Below are positions 9,323 to 17,492 of a stretch of 49,885 nucleotides of DNA, in pieces. Numbering within the stretch: the stretch's first letter is position 1; every line of letters starts with the position of its first letter. A program made the position numbers and the translations under genes. A model generated the notes under the pieces. It worked only from the letters and a program-made list of their open reading frames with translations. It made no database searches and was not told the origin of the DNA. Source of the stretch: Burkholderiales bacterium (GTDB lineage Bacteria; Pseudomonadota; Gammaproteobacteria; Burkholderiales; Burkholderiaceae_C); assembly GCA_028864885.1 (NCBI GenBank), contig JAGWLR010000013.1, positions 1 through 49,885 of the forward strand. Reading direction: 5' to 3'.

Positions 9323-10528
9323 TCAGCGTGAGGCTGCCGACGCTGGCGCCGAGGCAGGCTCAGGAGACGACGTCACCGGTGGCGTCCAGGGCACGGCCTT
9401 GACGGGTGCCTTCGGATTCATCATCTTCTGGAAGCCATCGACCATCACCTGCTCACCGGCCTTCAAGCCGCCCAGCACCACCCATTGATTGCCACGAGCG
9501 CCGCCCAGTTTCACAGGGCGCGGGGACACGTGACCCTCGGGATCGACCACCATCACCATGTCACCCTGGCTGCTGCGGGTCACGGCTTGCTGCGGCAACA
9601 ACATGCCGTCATCCACCTCAGCCTGCTCAAGCCGTACGCGCACATACATGCCTGGCAAGAGCAATCCATCGGGGTTGGGCAACTCGGCGCGCAATGACAC
9701 TTGGCCCGACGTCGGGTCCACACTCAGATCGGAGAACAACAACTTGCCTTCCTGCGGGTATTCGGTGCCATCGTCGAGCACCACACGCACCGCGGCGGCA
9801 TGTTTGCCTGCCTTCTTCAAGGCACCCGACTCCATGGCCTTCTTGAGCTTGAGGACATCGGTGGCCGATTGGGTGAAGTTCACGTACAGGGGATTGATTT
9901 GCTGGATGACCGCCAATTGCGTGGCTTCACCCTGCCCCACCAAGGCCCCTTCGGTGACCAGCGCACGACCGATCCGCCCCGAGATGGGCGCCACCACGGA
10001 GGCATAGCCCAGATTGATGCGCGCGGTCTGCACTGCTGCCTTGGCGGCGGCCACATCCGCTTGGGCCTGACGCTGAGCCACCTGGGCATTCAGAAACTCT
10101 TGGGGACTGATGGCCTTGGCCGCCTGCAGAGGCTGATAGCGTTCAACCAAGGCCGAGGCCTGAGCCAGGTTGGCTTCGGCCTTGGCCTGCGTCGCCTGGG
10201 CACTGTCCAGTGCCGCCTTGTAAGTAGCGGGGTCGATCTGGAACAAGGATTGCCCGGCTTTCACATCCGAGCCCTCTTTGAACTCACGCTTTTGCAGAAT
10301 GCCGGCCACACGGGCTCGCACCTGGGCCGTACGCACGGCCTCCAAGCGGCCAGGCAGTTCGGTGATGACCGGCACGCTTTGCAAAGCCACGGTCACCACG
10401 CCCACCTGCGCGGGTGGCATGGCGGGCGCGCCCGCCTTGGCGTTCGGTGCGCCCCCTTGTCCGTTGCCCTGGCCACATGCAGCCAGAACCGACACCAACA
10501 GCGCACTCATTCCCACATGTCGCAACAT
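9323..10528 (-). CDS. RND efflux periplasmic adaptor lipoprotein (AcrA/MexA-like)
   Basis: A 401-residue membrane-fusion protein that links the pump to the outer-membrane duct. Its signal peptide ends in a lipobox (SVLAACG), so it is probably lipid-anchored. The lipoyl halves are visible as GRLEAVRTAQVRARVAGIL and VVAPISGRIGRALVTEGALV, separated by an Ala/Gln-rich helical hairpin. The C-terminus is an Ala/Pro/Ser-rich tail. As first gene of the operon it carries the promoter region, which contains a 22-bp palindrome but is not adjacent to any TetR or MarR gene. Confidence 0.95.
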   Translation of the reverse strand: MLRHVGMSALLVSVLAACGQGNGQGGAPNAKAGAPAMPPAQVGVVTVALQSVPVITELPGRLEAVRTAQVRARVAGILQKREFKEGSDVKAGQSLFQIDPATYKAALDSAQATQAKAEANLAQASALVERYQPLQAAKAISPQEFLNAQVAQRQAQADVAAAKAAVQTARINLGYASVVAPISGRIGRALVTEGALVGQGEATQLAVIQQINPLYVNFTQSATDVLKLKKAMESGALKKAGKHAAAVRVVLDDGTEYPQEGKLLFSDLSVDPTSGQVSLRAELPNPDGLLLPGMYVRVRLEQAEVDDGMLLPQQAVTRSSQGDMVMVVDPEGHVSPRPVKLGGARGNQWVVLGGLKAGEQVMVDGFQKMMNPKAPVKAVPWTPPVTSSPEPASAPASAASR

Positions 10529-10551
10529 GGTTCACCTTTTAAATGTTTGCC

Positions 10552-10573
10552 TAGTCAACAATTTGATTGACTA
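10552..10573. promoter_or_regulatory. Palindromic operator-like site upstream of the efflux operon
   Basis: A perfect 7-bp inverted repeat, TAGTCAA and TTGACTA, with an 8-base spacer lies 24-45 bases upstream of the adaptor ATG. On the minus strand its first arm overlaps a -10-like TATAGT. This architecture resembles operators of MarR or TetR repressors that control RND pumps. The rest of the 97-base gap (10529-10625) shows nothing else recognisable. Binding is inferred only. Confidence 0.5.
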
Positions 10574-10625
10574 TACAAGCTTTTGGAAAACCTTGCACAG
10601 TCACATGTTGTGAGAACGACGCCAA

Positions 10626-11291
10626 TCAGGCGGGTGCGACAACGCCGTCGGTGGCCTCGTCCAGATCGTCGTCGCCTTCAAGGTGACGGCAGTCGGCCCA
10701 CGCGACCAGGCTGAAGCCTTCGGGGGTGTACAGGAGTCGATTGATGCTGGCGTTGGTGATCTTCCAAGCGCGGGGTTCTTCGAGCGAGACACGATTAGCA
10801 GCCCGATAGAAGCAATCGAGCACGCCACCATGCGCCACGATGGCCACCGTCTGCCCGGGGTGACGGCTCGCCAGACGAGCCAGGGTGCCCACGCAGCGAT
10901 CATAGAAACTGGCCAGGGTTTCGCCCCCGGCGGGCCCGTACAAGGGGTCGCGGCCCCGCCAGCGCCGGGCGTCTTCGGGCCATTGCGCGGCGATTTCGTC
11001 GTGAGTGAGGCCCTCTAGGCGGCCAAAGTGCCGCTCGCGCAACCCTTCGTCGACCACCATGGGCACATCGATCACCCGCGCCACCGCTTCGGCAGTTTCC
11101 GCGGCCCGGCTCAGATCACTGGCATACAGAGCGTGAATGCCCTCGTCAGCCAGGGCCTTGGCCAGCCGTCCAGCTTGCCACCGCCCGTGGTCGTTCAAGG
11201 GGATGTCGATCTGGCCCTGAATCCGGGTTTCGATATTCCAGGCCGTTTCGCCATGGCGAATGACCAGCAAACGGGTGACGGTGTCTGACAT
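10626..11291 (-). CDS. Histidine phosphatase superfamily protein (GpmB/CobC-like)
   Basis: A 221-residue branch-1 histidine phosphatase. The catalytic RHGET motif is at about residues 12-16 (LLVIRHGETAWN), followed by RIQGQIDIPLNDHG, the YASDLSRAAETAE segment, the acid residue region LRERHFGRLEGLT and the second catalytic histidine in VAIVAHGGVLDCFYR. Family members range from phosphoglycerate mutase-like enzymes to alpha-ribazole phosphatase and broad phosphatases; the substrate here is unknown. The ATG at 11291 gives MSDTVTRLLVIRHGE; an in-frame upstream start would add 23 residues with no family match. Confidence 0.9.
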   Translation of the reverse strand: MSDTVTRLLVIRHGETAWNIETRIQGQIDIPLNDHGRWQAGRLAKALADEGIHALYASDLSRAAETAEAVARVIDVPMVVDEGLRERHFGRLEGLTHDEIAAQWPEDARRWRGRDPLYGPAGGETLASFYDRCVGTLARLASRHPGQTVAIVAHGGVLDCFYRAANRVSLEEPRAWKITNASINRLLYTPEGFSLVAWADCRHLEGDDDLDEATDGVVAPA

Positions 11292-11343
11292 GCTCACATC
11301 ATGCCGCACAGATGCTGCACCGCACAATCCCCCCACCGCGATA

Positions 11344-11655
11344 TCAGACTCCCCAGACAATGGGCTTGCCGGCCTTCAAGGCTCGCTCGATCATCAGCAC
11401 CAATGGATAGGCGTGTTTGCGCAGGCTGACCACCTCGTCCTGAAAACCAGGGGCGGGTTGGTCGGAGTCGGGCGACTGACCTGACGGGATTTCGTCAGGC
11501 GCGCTTTTCAAAGCCTGCAAAGCGGCGGGCATGTCGGCCGGCTCGAGGATCCCCGGTGCATCGGCCGATTTGCCGATCAGGCCCAACACAGCCTCGGCCG
11601 TGGCCTGCACCATTACCAGGTCCCCCGTCGCTTGCGATTTGAATTTGATAGCCAT
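11344..11655 (-). CDS. DUF1840 domain protein
   Basis: A 103-residue cytoplasmic protein matching the betaproteobacterial DUF1840 family: start AIKFKSQATGDLVMVQATAEAVLGLIGK, a Pro/Ala middle, and the conserved C-terminal RKHAYPLVLMIERALKAGKPIVWGV. Function is unknown. The ATG at 11655 has a good Shine-Dalgarno (GAGGTG, about 3-4 bases upstream); an in-frame GTG at 11661 is possible but is itself part of that site. The ribosome binding site and the first two bases of the start codon lie in a 25-bp perfect palindrome, described separately. It may be co-transcribed with the coiled-coil gene upstream. Confidence 0.85.
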   Translation of the reverse strand: MAIKFKSQATGDLVMVQATAEAVLGLIGKSADAPGILEPADMPAALQALKSAPDEIPSGQSPDSDQPAPGFQDEVVSLRKHAYPLVLMIERALKAGKPIVWGV

Positions 11656-11678
11656 GTTCACCTCACTGAGGTGAACAT
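11654..11678. promoter_or_regulatory. 25-bp perfect palindrome covering the DUF1840 ribosome binding site
   Basis: Two 12-base arms (ATGTTCACCTCA and TGAGGTGAACAT on the plus strand) flank one central base. In the minus-strand transcript this would fold into a hairpin that hides the GAGGTG ribosome binding site and AU of the start codon. The same stretch also encodes a six-codon mini-ORF (MFTSVR) that ends inside the site. It could be a translational switch or a dimeric-repressor operator. There is no T-run, so it is not an ordinary terminator. Confidence 0.6.
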
Positions 11679-11688
11679 TGTCACCTGC

Positions 11689-12360
11689 TCAAGGGGCCTC
11701 AGCCTCGCCTTCAGGGCGGACGCGAGCCACATCAAGCTTGTCTCGATACTGCGCAGCCAGGTTCTCTAACTTCACACGCCCTAACTGCACGAAGGGCTCT
11801 TTGGCTGACAACACCTCACCAATGCCCTTGTTCTCATAGCGTGTCAACAGCTCGCCACCCAGTTGGTACAACTGCACGTTGTCCTGACGGCATTGTTGAT
11901 AACGGGCGTGCAGGGTGTCATACAGGCCTTTTTGATCCTGGGCCCGAGCGGTCGCCTCATCTTTGTAGGTTTGCAGCGCCTGCTTCTGTTCATCCAATTG
12001 CTTTTGCAATTGCGCCACCTGATCTGTCAGTGCCGTCTTCTCCTCACGCAGAGACTGCAACTCACCACTGAGGGCCGCCACCCGTTTGGACGCCTGGACG
12101 GCAGCGGCCTTCGATGAGGTGGCTTCTTTCTTCGCGGCATCCACGCTGCTGCTCAACGCGGCCTTGTCTTCGGCCAACTTGGCTTCGGCATCCGATTGCT
12201 GTTGCTGCATTTGACGCAACTGCAGCTTCAATCGGTGCACCTGCTCTTGCTCACGGTCACCCGCGTGGGCAGAGACCCCCGCCAAGGCCAGGCAAAGGCC
12301 CAGCGCCCAACTGAGCCGAACGATGGCTCGGCCTTCAACAAATCGATCAGAAGCGCACAT
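11689..12360 (-). CDS. Periplasmic coiled-coil protein of the TonB-porin operon
   Basis: A 223-residue protein with a signal peptide (about 1-33, cleaving after SAHA). A long Gln/Lys/Ala-rich coiled coil covers roughly residues 36-150, and a compact C-terminal part reads YQQCRQDNVQLYQLGGELLTRYENKGIGEVLSAKEPFVQLGRVKLENLAAQYRDKLD. I do not recognise a named family. It is the last gene of the exbB-exbD-exbD-tonB-porin operon and its ATG overlaps the porin stop by 14 bases, so translation is coupled to the porin. A periplasmic spacer or partner of the porin or TonB is the natural guess, but nothing in the sequence proves it. Confidence 0.75.
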   Translation of the reverse strand: MCASDRFVEGRAIVRLSWALGLCLALAGVSAHAGDREQEQVHRLKLQLRQMQQQQSDAEAKLAEDKAALSSSVDAAKKEATSSKAAAVQASKRVAALSGELQSLREEKTALTDQVAQLQKQLDEQKQALQTYKDEATARAQDQKGLYDTLHARYQQCRQDNVQLYQLGGELLTRYENKGIGEVLSAKEPFVQLGRVKLENLAAQYRDKLDVARVRPEGEAEAP

Positions 12361-14041
12361 TCAAATCCACCTGCAATGTGTTGACCTTGTATTTGGCGTC
12401 CGAGTACGACGCGTTCAAAGGCGTGTCGATCGTCTTGGCCGACAGGTATCGCGCGCCCAGGGTGGTGTTGCGGTACAAGCCATAGGAACCACCCAGGATG
12501 TAGCCCTGCAAGTTGGTGCCACCCAAGCCCAGGTCGCTGTCGGTGAAGGCATCGAGCACGGCATCCGACCCGATGTAGCGATAGGTGGTGGACAGCTGCC
12601 AATCGCCTTCTTCACGTACCTCAGGCGCACCGAAAGCCAGCTTGAATTGATAGCCCTTGTCTTTGCCACCCGGGTTGATGCCAGCGTACGCCGCACCCGC
12701 GCGTTGGTGGAAGTTATTGACATTAAAGGCCATGTTCTTCACGTACTCAGCTGACAGCAACAGGCTGTAGGGGCTGAAGTGAGTCAGCTCGGCAGAGGCC
12801 GTCAGCACCAAGGGACGGAACTGATAGGCCAGGCCCCAGATCGGCGCAATGTCCTGACGGAACAAGGGGTTCGTTTCAAACACGGTGTTGCCCTTTTGGC
12901 GCATGCCAGCGGGGTATTCATATTCACCGTACTTCAGATCCGGCACCACGTTGCTGCTGGTGTCCAGCGAGTAGTTGGTGTCTTCTTGGCCAGCCAGATT
13001 TTTGTAGCTGTAGTAGGCCAAGCCAAACTTGAAGCGCGCGCGACTGGCCGCATCCCAGGCCGCGCCAATCTGCGCGCCCATCAAGGCGCGTTGGCCACGA
13101 GTAGGCGGCGTTTGCTCACGCAAAGGGAACCAGCCCACAGTGGCAAAGGGTTGAAAGCCGATGGGTGGGGTCGGCAAATGGAACGATGCCGACAGGCCAT
13201 CGAAATTCAGGTTTTCGCTCCACACCATCTCAGTGCTGAACCAAGGGTTGGGGATGCGACCCGCATGGATCGTGACGGCATCGGCCACTTCCATGCGCAT
13301 GAAGGCACGATCCACAAACAATTGGTATTTGTTGAAGCTGTTGCCCAAGGTCTGGTTGGTGGACACGCGATCGGTGGCGCTGCCGGTGGCCAATCGCACG
13401 CCCACACCAACCTCGTCAGTCACCTTGCCCGTCACGTTCAAGCGCAGGCGGACACGCTCTCGGCTGCGATCAGCTTGTGTTGATGCAGTAGCAAACAGGT
13501 TGCTGTTGTAGGCCGCGAAGTCAGGTGCTCGCGACAAGCCATTGTTGTTGGCCACTTCAGCGCCCAGGTAAGTCGCCCCTGGCGTATTGCTCTTTGACTG
13601 ACGATCGGTTTGGTAGCGAAAGCGGAAGTCGCCATCGATCTTGATGCGATTGGTCCATGCCCCCGCCGCATTGGGCACGCCCCAGCGCTCGGCCTGCGCC
13701 TGGGCCACCACCTCTTCTTTGACTTGATCTCGAATCTGATTGCGGACCGACTCAGGGATATAAGGCACGCGGATGACGGGCTTGCCAACCTCGGCATCCG
13801 ACGCCGCAGCTTGGGCCGGTTCGGCCTTTTGAGCCTGCGCCTTGGCTTGCGCCTCCTTGATCAAGGCATCGGCCTTTTCGCGGGTGAGCACACCGTTTTG
13901 AACCAAGGCCTCGATCAGGTTGAGGGTGGTTTGACGAACGGATTCCACCGATTCGGTGGCTTGCGCCTGAGCGCTGCCCACAGCCATCGCCAGACTCAGG
14001 GTGGTGAGTGCGGGCCACCAGACTTGCTTGAAGGATTTCAT
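12347..14041 (-). CDS. Putative outer-membrane porin (Porin_5-like)
   Basis: A 564-residue outer-membrane protein. Signal peptide 1-26 (cleaving after AQA) is followed by an alpha-helical segment with the family-like NLIEALVQNGVLTREKADALIKEA motif and an Ala/Gln/Lys linker. A beta-barrel with alternating aromatic and polar strands follows (KIDGDFRFRYQTDRQ, RERVRLRLNVTGKVTDEVGVGVRLATGS, FMRMEVADAVTIHAGRIPNPWF). It ends on a phenylalanine (LQVDLNVRF), as barrels do. No TonB box is evident, so it looks like a porin, yet it is encoded with a complete ExbB/ExbD/TonB set. The substrate is unknown. Confidence 0.85.
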   Translation of the reverse strand: MKSFKQVWWPALTTLSLAMAVGSAQAQATESVESVRQTTLNLIEALVQNGVLTREKADALIKEAQAKAQAQKAEPAQAAASDAEVGKPVIRVPYIPESVRNQIRDQVKEEVVAQAQAERWGVPNAAGAWTNRIKIDGDFRFRYQTDRQSKSNTPGATYLGAEVANNNGLSRAPDFAAYNSNLFATASTQADRSRERVRLRLNVTGKVTDEVGVGVRLATGSATDRVSTNQTLGNSFNKYQLFVDRAFMRMEVADAVTIHAGRIPNPWFSTEMVWSENLNFDGLSASFHLPTPPIGFQPFATVGWFPLREQTPPTRGQRALMGAQIGAAWDAASRARFKFGLAYYSYKNLAGQEDTNYSLDTSSNVVPDLKYGEYEYPAGMRQKGNTVFETNPLFRQDIAPIWGLAYQFRPLVLTASAELTHFSPYSLLLSAEYVKNMAFNVNNFHQRAGAAYAGINPGGKDKGYQFKLAFGAPEVREEGDWQLSTTYRYIGSDAVLDAFTDSDLGLGGTNLQGYILGGSYGLYRNTTLGARYLSAKTIDTPLNASYSDAKYKVNTLQVDLNVRF

Positions 14042-14057
14042 ACGTCTTGCTAATGAA

Positions 14058-14747
14058 TCAACCGGTCAATCGGTTGGTGATACGAAGAAGAAGCGGCTGC
14101 GGCAAATTGCCAGGCACGCCGTCGATGGGGGGCAAGTGGGTCAACGCGCTGCGCAGGGTGGCGTCCATCTGAGGGTCGCCCGTAGAAGAATCGAGCACCA
14201 CCTTTTGGAATGCACCGTTAGCCCCCAACCAAACCTGAACGCTGACACGGAAGTCAAACTTCACATCTTTGTTTTTCGACAAGGCCAACTGGATGTGGCG
14301 TGTCAATTTGTTGGTGAACAAGGCGAACTGCAAGCGGTTGCCGCCGTTTCCAAAGCCGATTTCGCCGCCCTTGTATTCGGTGGCCACTTGCCCCGCGGCA
14401 AAGGCGCTCGGGCCATCCCCTGCGGGGCCATCCATCTTGAGTTGCGCGGGGGCGGGTGGCGCCTCTTGTGGCTTGACCTGTTCCTGCTGCATCTGGGGCT
14501 TGAGTTCCTGCTTTTCAGGCTCAGGCGGCTTTTCCTTCGGTGGCGGCGGGGGCGGGGGTGGCGTATCGGGCAACACCGCGATCTTCACCGTCTGGCGCTT
14601 CGGGCCAGAATGGCTCTGTCCCATCGCGTGAACACCCCACCAGATCACTGCGCCCAGCAACGCGGCGATGACCACCCCAATGATGACCTTGGTCATCAGG
14701 CCTTCGTTGTCGTCATCAGAATCAGGCATGGACACGACCAAACTCAT
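14058..14747 (-). CDS. TonB-family energy-transducing protein
   Basis: A 229-residue TonB-like protein. A short acidic cytoplasmic N-terminus (MPDSDDDNE) precedes one membrane helix at about residues 20-39 (VIIGVVIAALLGAVIWWGV). A proline-rich periplasmic spacer follows (run of eight prolines, then PKEKPPEPEKQELKP), and a C-terminal domain (RHIQLALSKNKDVKF to LLLRITNRL) would contact an outer-membrane partner. I chose the ATG at 14747, two bases after the preceding exbD stop; the upstream in-frame start lies inside exbD. It would transmit proton-motive force from the ExbB/ExbD complex next door. Confidence 0.85.
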   Translation of the reverse strand: MSLVVSMPDSDDDNEGLMTKVIIGVVIAALLGAVIWWGVHAMGQSHSGPKRQTVKIAVLPDTPPPPPPPPKEKPPEPEKQELKPQMQQEQVKPQEAPPAPAQLKMDGPAGDGPSAFAAGQVATEYKGGEIGFGNGGNRLQFALFTNKLTRHIQLALSKNKDVKFDFRVSVQVWLGANGAFQKVVLDSSTGDPQMDATLRSALTHLPPIDGVPGNLPQPLLLRITNRLTG

Positions 14748-14749
14748 GA

Positions 14750-15151
14750 TCAGGTTCCAATCTTTGATGTGACCAAGCCCATCGACACCTCGAGCTTGTT
14801 GCACAAGTCAATGACGGACACCACTTTGGCGTACTGGGTCTTGGCGTCACCCTTGATGGCCACGCTCATCTTGGGATCACGCTCATGGGCTTGCTGCAAT
14901 TGGGTTTCAAGCTCGTTCATGCTGACCGAGGCGCCGTTGATCAACACCGCGCCATCAGGCATCACTTGCACTACTTTCAGCTCATGCTTTTCGGTGCTGG
15001 GCTTGTTGCTCGGCTTGGGCATGTTGATGCTCAGGCCCTGAACGGAGGCTGTGGTCATCAAGATGAACACCACCAGCAACACGTAGGCCAAGTCCAGCAT
15101 GGGGGTGACGTTGATGGTGTCGTAGGGCTTGGCGTCGTCTTGAATCTGCAT
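14750..15151 (-). CDS. exbD: ExbD-family biopolymer transport protein (second copy)
   Basis: A 133-residue inner-membrane protein with one N-terminal helix. It holds the ExbD/TolR signature, an essential aspartate at the start of the helix: TINVTPMLDLAYVLLVVFILM, about residues 13-33. A periplasmic domain follows (KHELKVVQVMPDGAVLINGASVSMNELETQL). It uses proton flow together with ExbB to drive TonB. A strong Shine-Dalgarno (AAGGAG) lies 6 bases before the ATG. It is a diverged paralogue of the neighbouring exbD, and two exbD genes in tandem suggest a heteromeric ExbD dimer. Confidence 0.92.
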   Translation of the reverse strand: MQIQDDAKPYDTINVTPMLDLAYVLLVVFILMTTASVQGLSINMPKPSNKPSTEKHELKVVQVMPDGAVLINGASVSMNELETQLQQAHERDPKMSVAIKGDAKTQYAKVVSVIDLCNKLEVSMGLVTSKIGT

Positions 15152-15172
15152 GGCTTGCTCCTTGTGTCAGGC

Positions 15173-15580
15173 TCACTGGGCGCGCTTGGTGGCCAAGCCG
15201 ATTTCGGTGATGTCCAAGCGCTTGGCGACTTCCAGCACTTCCATCACCTTGTCGTATTGCGTCGCCGCGTCGGCTTTCAAGACCACCGGCAGATTGGGGT
15301 TGGCCGCCTTGTACTGCGCCAAGTTGGACTGAAGTTGATCCATGCTGACGGGGTAGGCATCCAGATAGACCTGACCGTCGGCGGTGATCGTGATGCCGCG
15401 TGTCTGGGGCTTGGCTAAGTTGTTAGCAGCCTGCGTCAGCGGCGGCTTGACCTTGATGCCTTGCACCGAGGCCGTGGTCATGATGATGAAGGTCACCAGC
15501 AACACATACGCCAAATCCAACATCGGGGTGATGTTGATGTCGTCGTAAGGTTGGTTGTCGTCCTTGACGTCTCCTGCCAC
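15173..15580 (-). CDS. exbD: ExbD-family biopolymer transport protein (first copy)
   Basis: A 135-residue ExbD/TolR protein with the same signature (DINITPMLDLAYVLLVTFIIM, about residues 14-34) and a periplasmic domain (GITITADGQVYLDAYPVSMDQLQSNL). The start is GTG at 15580, supported by CAGGAG six bases upstream. It lies 30 bases after exbB and 21 bases before the second exbD. Confidence 0.92.
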   Translation of the reverse strand: MAGDVKDDNQPYDDINITPMLDLAYVLLVTFIIMTTASVQGIKVKPPLTQAANNLAKPQTRGITITADGQVYLDAYPVSMDQLQSNLAQYKAANPNLPVVLKADAATQYDKVMEVLEVAKRLDITEIGLATKRAQ

Positions 15581-15610
15581 GACTTGCTCCTGTTTGGGTC
15601 AAGACAAGGC

Positions 15611-17311
15611 TCAACGAGCCCCGTAGGTTTCAGCCACACGGGTGACGAACTCGTCGACAAAGATCTGCATATCAGCCGAGATGTTCTTGATGCGGGAAGC
15701 CAGGTAGTTGTAGCCAAACAGAGCCGGAATCGCCACGCCCAGACCCGCCACCGTGGCCAGCAGCGCAGCCGCGATACCAGGAGCAATGGCGTTGACGTTC
15801 ACATCGCCTGCGGCGGCAATGGCAGCAAAGGTGATCATCACGCCCACCACGGTACCCAGCAGGCCCAGAAACGGACCGCCGGAAATCGCAATCGTCAGCA
15901 GCACCATCTTGGCGTTGAGCGTGTGGTTTTCGCGGACCAGATCGGCGTCGATGGCGGCCTTCACCGCATCGATCGAGGCGCCCGACAAAGCGGTGGAGCC
16001 TTCCTTGCCCACATCGCGCTTGGTCAACTCACGCAGACCTGCCGAGTACAAACGCGCCAGGGTGGAGTGCTTGAAGGCCACATCCCCCACGGCCATCACG
16101 TCACGCGCTTCGCGGAAGCGCTTCAAGAACTTCTGGTTGTCGCGATCCGAGCGTCCGACCAGCATGGCCTTGCTGGCCATGACCCAAGCGGCAATCGCGA
16201 ACATGACAGCCAGGATCGAGATGACGACCCACGCATCAGGCGTGAGGTTCTTGATCAGGATGCCGAAGTACCCAGGGTCACCACCGCCATCTTGATCCGC
16301 CGCATCGGCGGTTTGCGTGACCGAGGCCACGAGCTTGGCATCGGCGCTTTGCGCGGCGCTGGCCAGCTTGATCCAATCAGCGCTGCGCACAGTCGAGGCC
16401 ACTTCTACCTCGTCGACCAAGCCCTTGACGCCTTCACCGATTTGCATGGGGCCCTGGATGGCTTCTGTGCCCGCCAAGTCAGCCTGCGCGGCTTGAGCCC
16501 CATTGACGTACACCGTGATCTTGCCTGCGCCAACAGTCAGGGCCACATGGGCCCAGGCATTGACCGGCAGGGTGCCGCCTTCCGCTTTGACCGAACCGAG
16601 TTGGCCCACCACCTTGCCACCGCTCAAGGCCAAGGACAAAGGACCCTGCTTGATCAAGGTGCCTTCAGCGGCTTCGGGCTTGATCCACAAGCTCACACTG
16701 TAAGGACCAGTTGGGTCTGCCTTCAGTTTGGCGTCCGAGAAGGTGATGGCTTGGGTTCCGTCGAGCTTGGCAGCGGCACCGATCAGGCCATTGTTCTCAC
16801 GCACGATGGGCTGGGCGGATTTGATTTGCCCGCTGACGTCAGTGGCCTCAGGCGTCGTGCCACTCATGCTGAACGCGGCCAACATGGAGCCGTCGTAAAT
16901 CTCAGGCGCATGCGGCTCAGCAGCGGCTTTTTCGTCACCGGCATAGACGTAGATGTTGTTCTTGTCAGTACCGGGCGTGACGGTGGGCACTTGCACCCAC
17001 AGAACGGCCAGTTCGTTGCCCGAATCAAAGCGCTCGACCCAAAACTTCAAAGGTGTTTTGTCGTCGGCGGCCACCACGCGCAAATCGGATCCATCGGGCT
17101 TGGCCCCCAGGAAGTCAAAGTTGCCCGAGTGCAGGCGCACTGGCACTACCACGCCAGAGAGCGCTTCTTTGGTCTCAACACCTTGGGCTGTGGTGTTCAA
17201 GGTCACCTTGGTGCGTTGCTTGAAGTCAGCATTCCACCAGGCTTGAGAAGTCATGGGCACCATACCCGCACCAATGGCCAGGGCCAGGCTCAGAGAACGC
17301 ATCAATTTCAT
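15611..17311 (-). CDS. ExbB/MotA/TolQ proton channel fused to a secreted DUF2341-LamG-like domain
   Basis: A 566-residue fusion. Residues 1-24 are a signal peptide. About 25-130 read as DUF2341 (WWNADFKQRTKVTLN, VVVPVRLHSGNFDFLGAKPDGSDLRVV, LWVQVPTVTPGTDKNNIYVYAG), and about 140-310 as a concanavalin/LamG-like jelly roll (AAFSMSGTTPEATD, YSVSLWIKPEAAEGTLIKQG, KITVYVNGAQAAQADL). A membrane helix follows (WVVISILAVMFAIAAWVM), then the MotA/TolQ/ExbB domain with GGPFLGLLGTVVGVMITFAAIA and the last helix ALLATVAGLGVAIPALFGYN. The channel half would pair with the two ExbDs; the LamG half would face the periplasm and may bind glycan. ATG 17311 gives a cleaner signal peptide, but ATG 17320 (three more residues) is also possible. 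Confidence 0.88.
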   Translation of the reverse strand: MKLMRSLSLALAIGAGMVPMTSQAWWNADFKQRTKVTLNTTAQGVETKEALSGVVVPVRLHSGNFDFLGAKPDGSDLRVVAADDKTPLKFWVERFDSGNELAVLWVQVPTVTPGTDKNNIYVYAGDEKAAAEPHAPEIYDGSMLAAFSMSGTTPEATDVSGQIKSAQPIVRENNGLIGAAAKLDGTQAITFSDAKLKADPTGPYSVSLWIKPEAAEGTLIKQGPLSLALSGGKVVGQLGSVKAEGGTLPVNAWAHVALTVGAGKITVYVNGAQAAQADLAGTEAIQGPMQIGEGVKGLVDEVEVASTVRSADWIKLASAAQSADAKLVASVTQTADAADQDGGGDPGYFGILIKNLTPDAWVVISILAVMFAIAAWVMASKAMLVGRSDRDNQKFLKRFREARDVMAVGDVAFKHSTLARLYSAGLRELTKRDVGKEGSTALSGASIDAVKAAIDADLVRENHTLNAKMVLLTIAISGGPFLGLLGTVVGVMITFAAIAAAGDVNVNAIAPGIAAALLATVAGLGVAIPALFGYNYLASRIKNISADMQIFVDEFVTRVAETYGAR

Positions 17312-17429
17312 GGGAAACATCCATCACGCATGGGAAGCCGTGATTGTCGAAAGTGCATGTGTCCGGGTGAGGTCAAACGATTGAGCCGATGGGACTAATC
17401 GCCACCCGTTAAGACGTCATGCATTCGTC

Positions 17430-17462
17430 ATAAAAGAAAACTCCCCCATGGCTAGGGGGAGT
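17430..17462 (-). terminator. Rho-independent terminator of tpsA
   Basis: An 8-bp perfect stem (ACTCCCCC / GGGGGAGT, plus-strand 17440-17447 and 17455-17462) with a 7-base loop is followed in the minus direction by TTTTCTTTTA. It sits 31 bases past the tpsA stop and separates tpsBA from the exbB operon. The remaining 17312-17429 presumably holds the exbB promoter, but I see no convincing hexamers there. Confidence 0.85.
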
Positions 17463-17492
17463 CTTGAATGAGCGCTTCGAGTGGACTACAGA

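Noticed and set aside
15461-17398. A 645-codon open frame on the plus strand opposite exbB and exbD
   Set aside because: It is the antisense shadow of well-supported genes, has no domain motifs and is rich in His/Gln/Arg as expected from reverse reading of GC-rich codons.
17414-17431. Pho-box-like repeat ACGTCAT-GCAT-TCGTCAT near the exbB operon
   Set aside because: It matches only about 12 of 18 positions and is on the strand pointing away from exbB, toward the tpsA 3' end.
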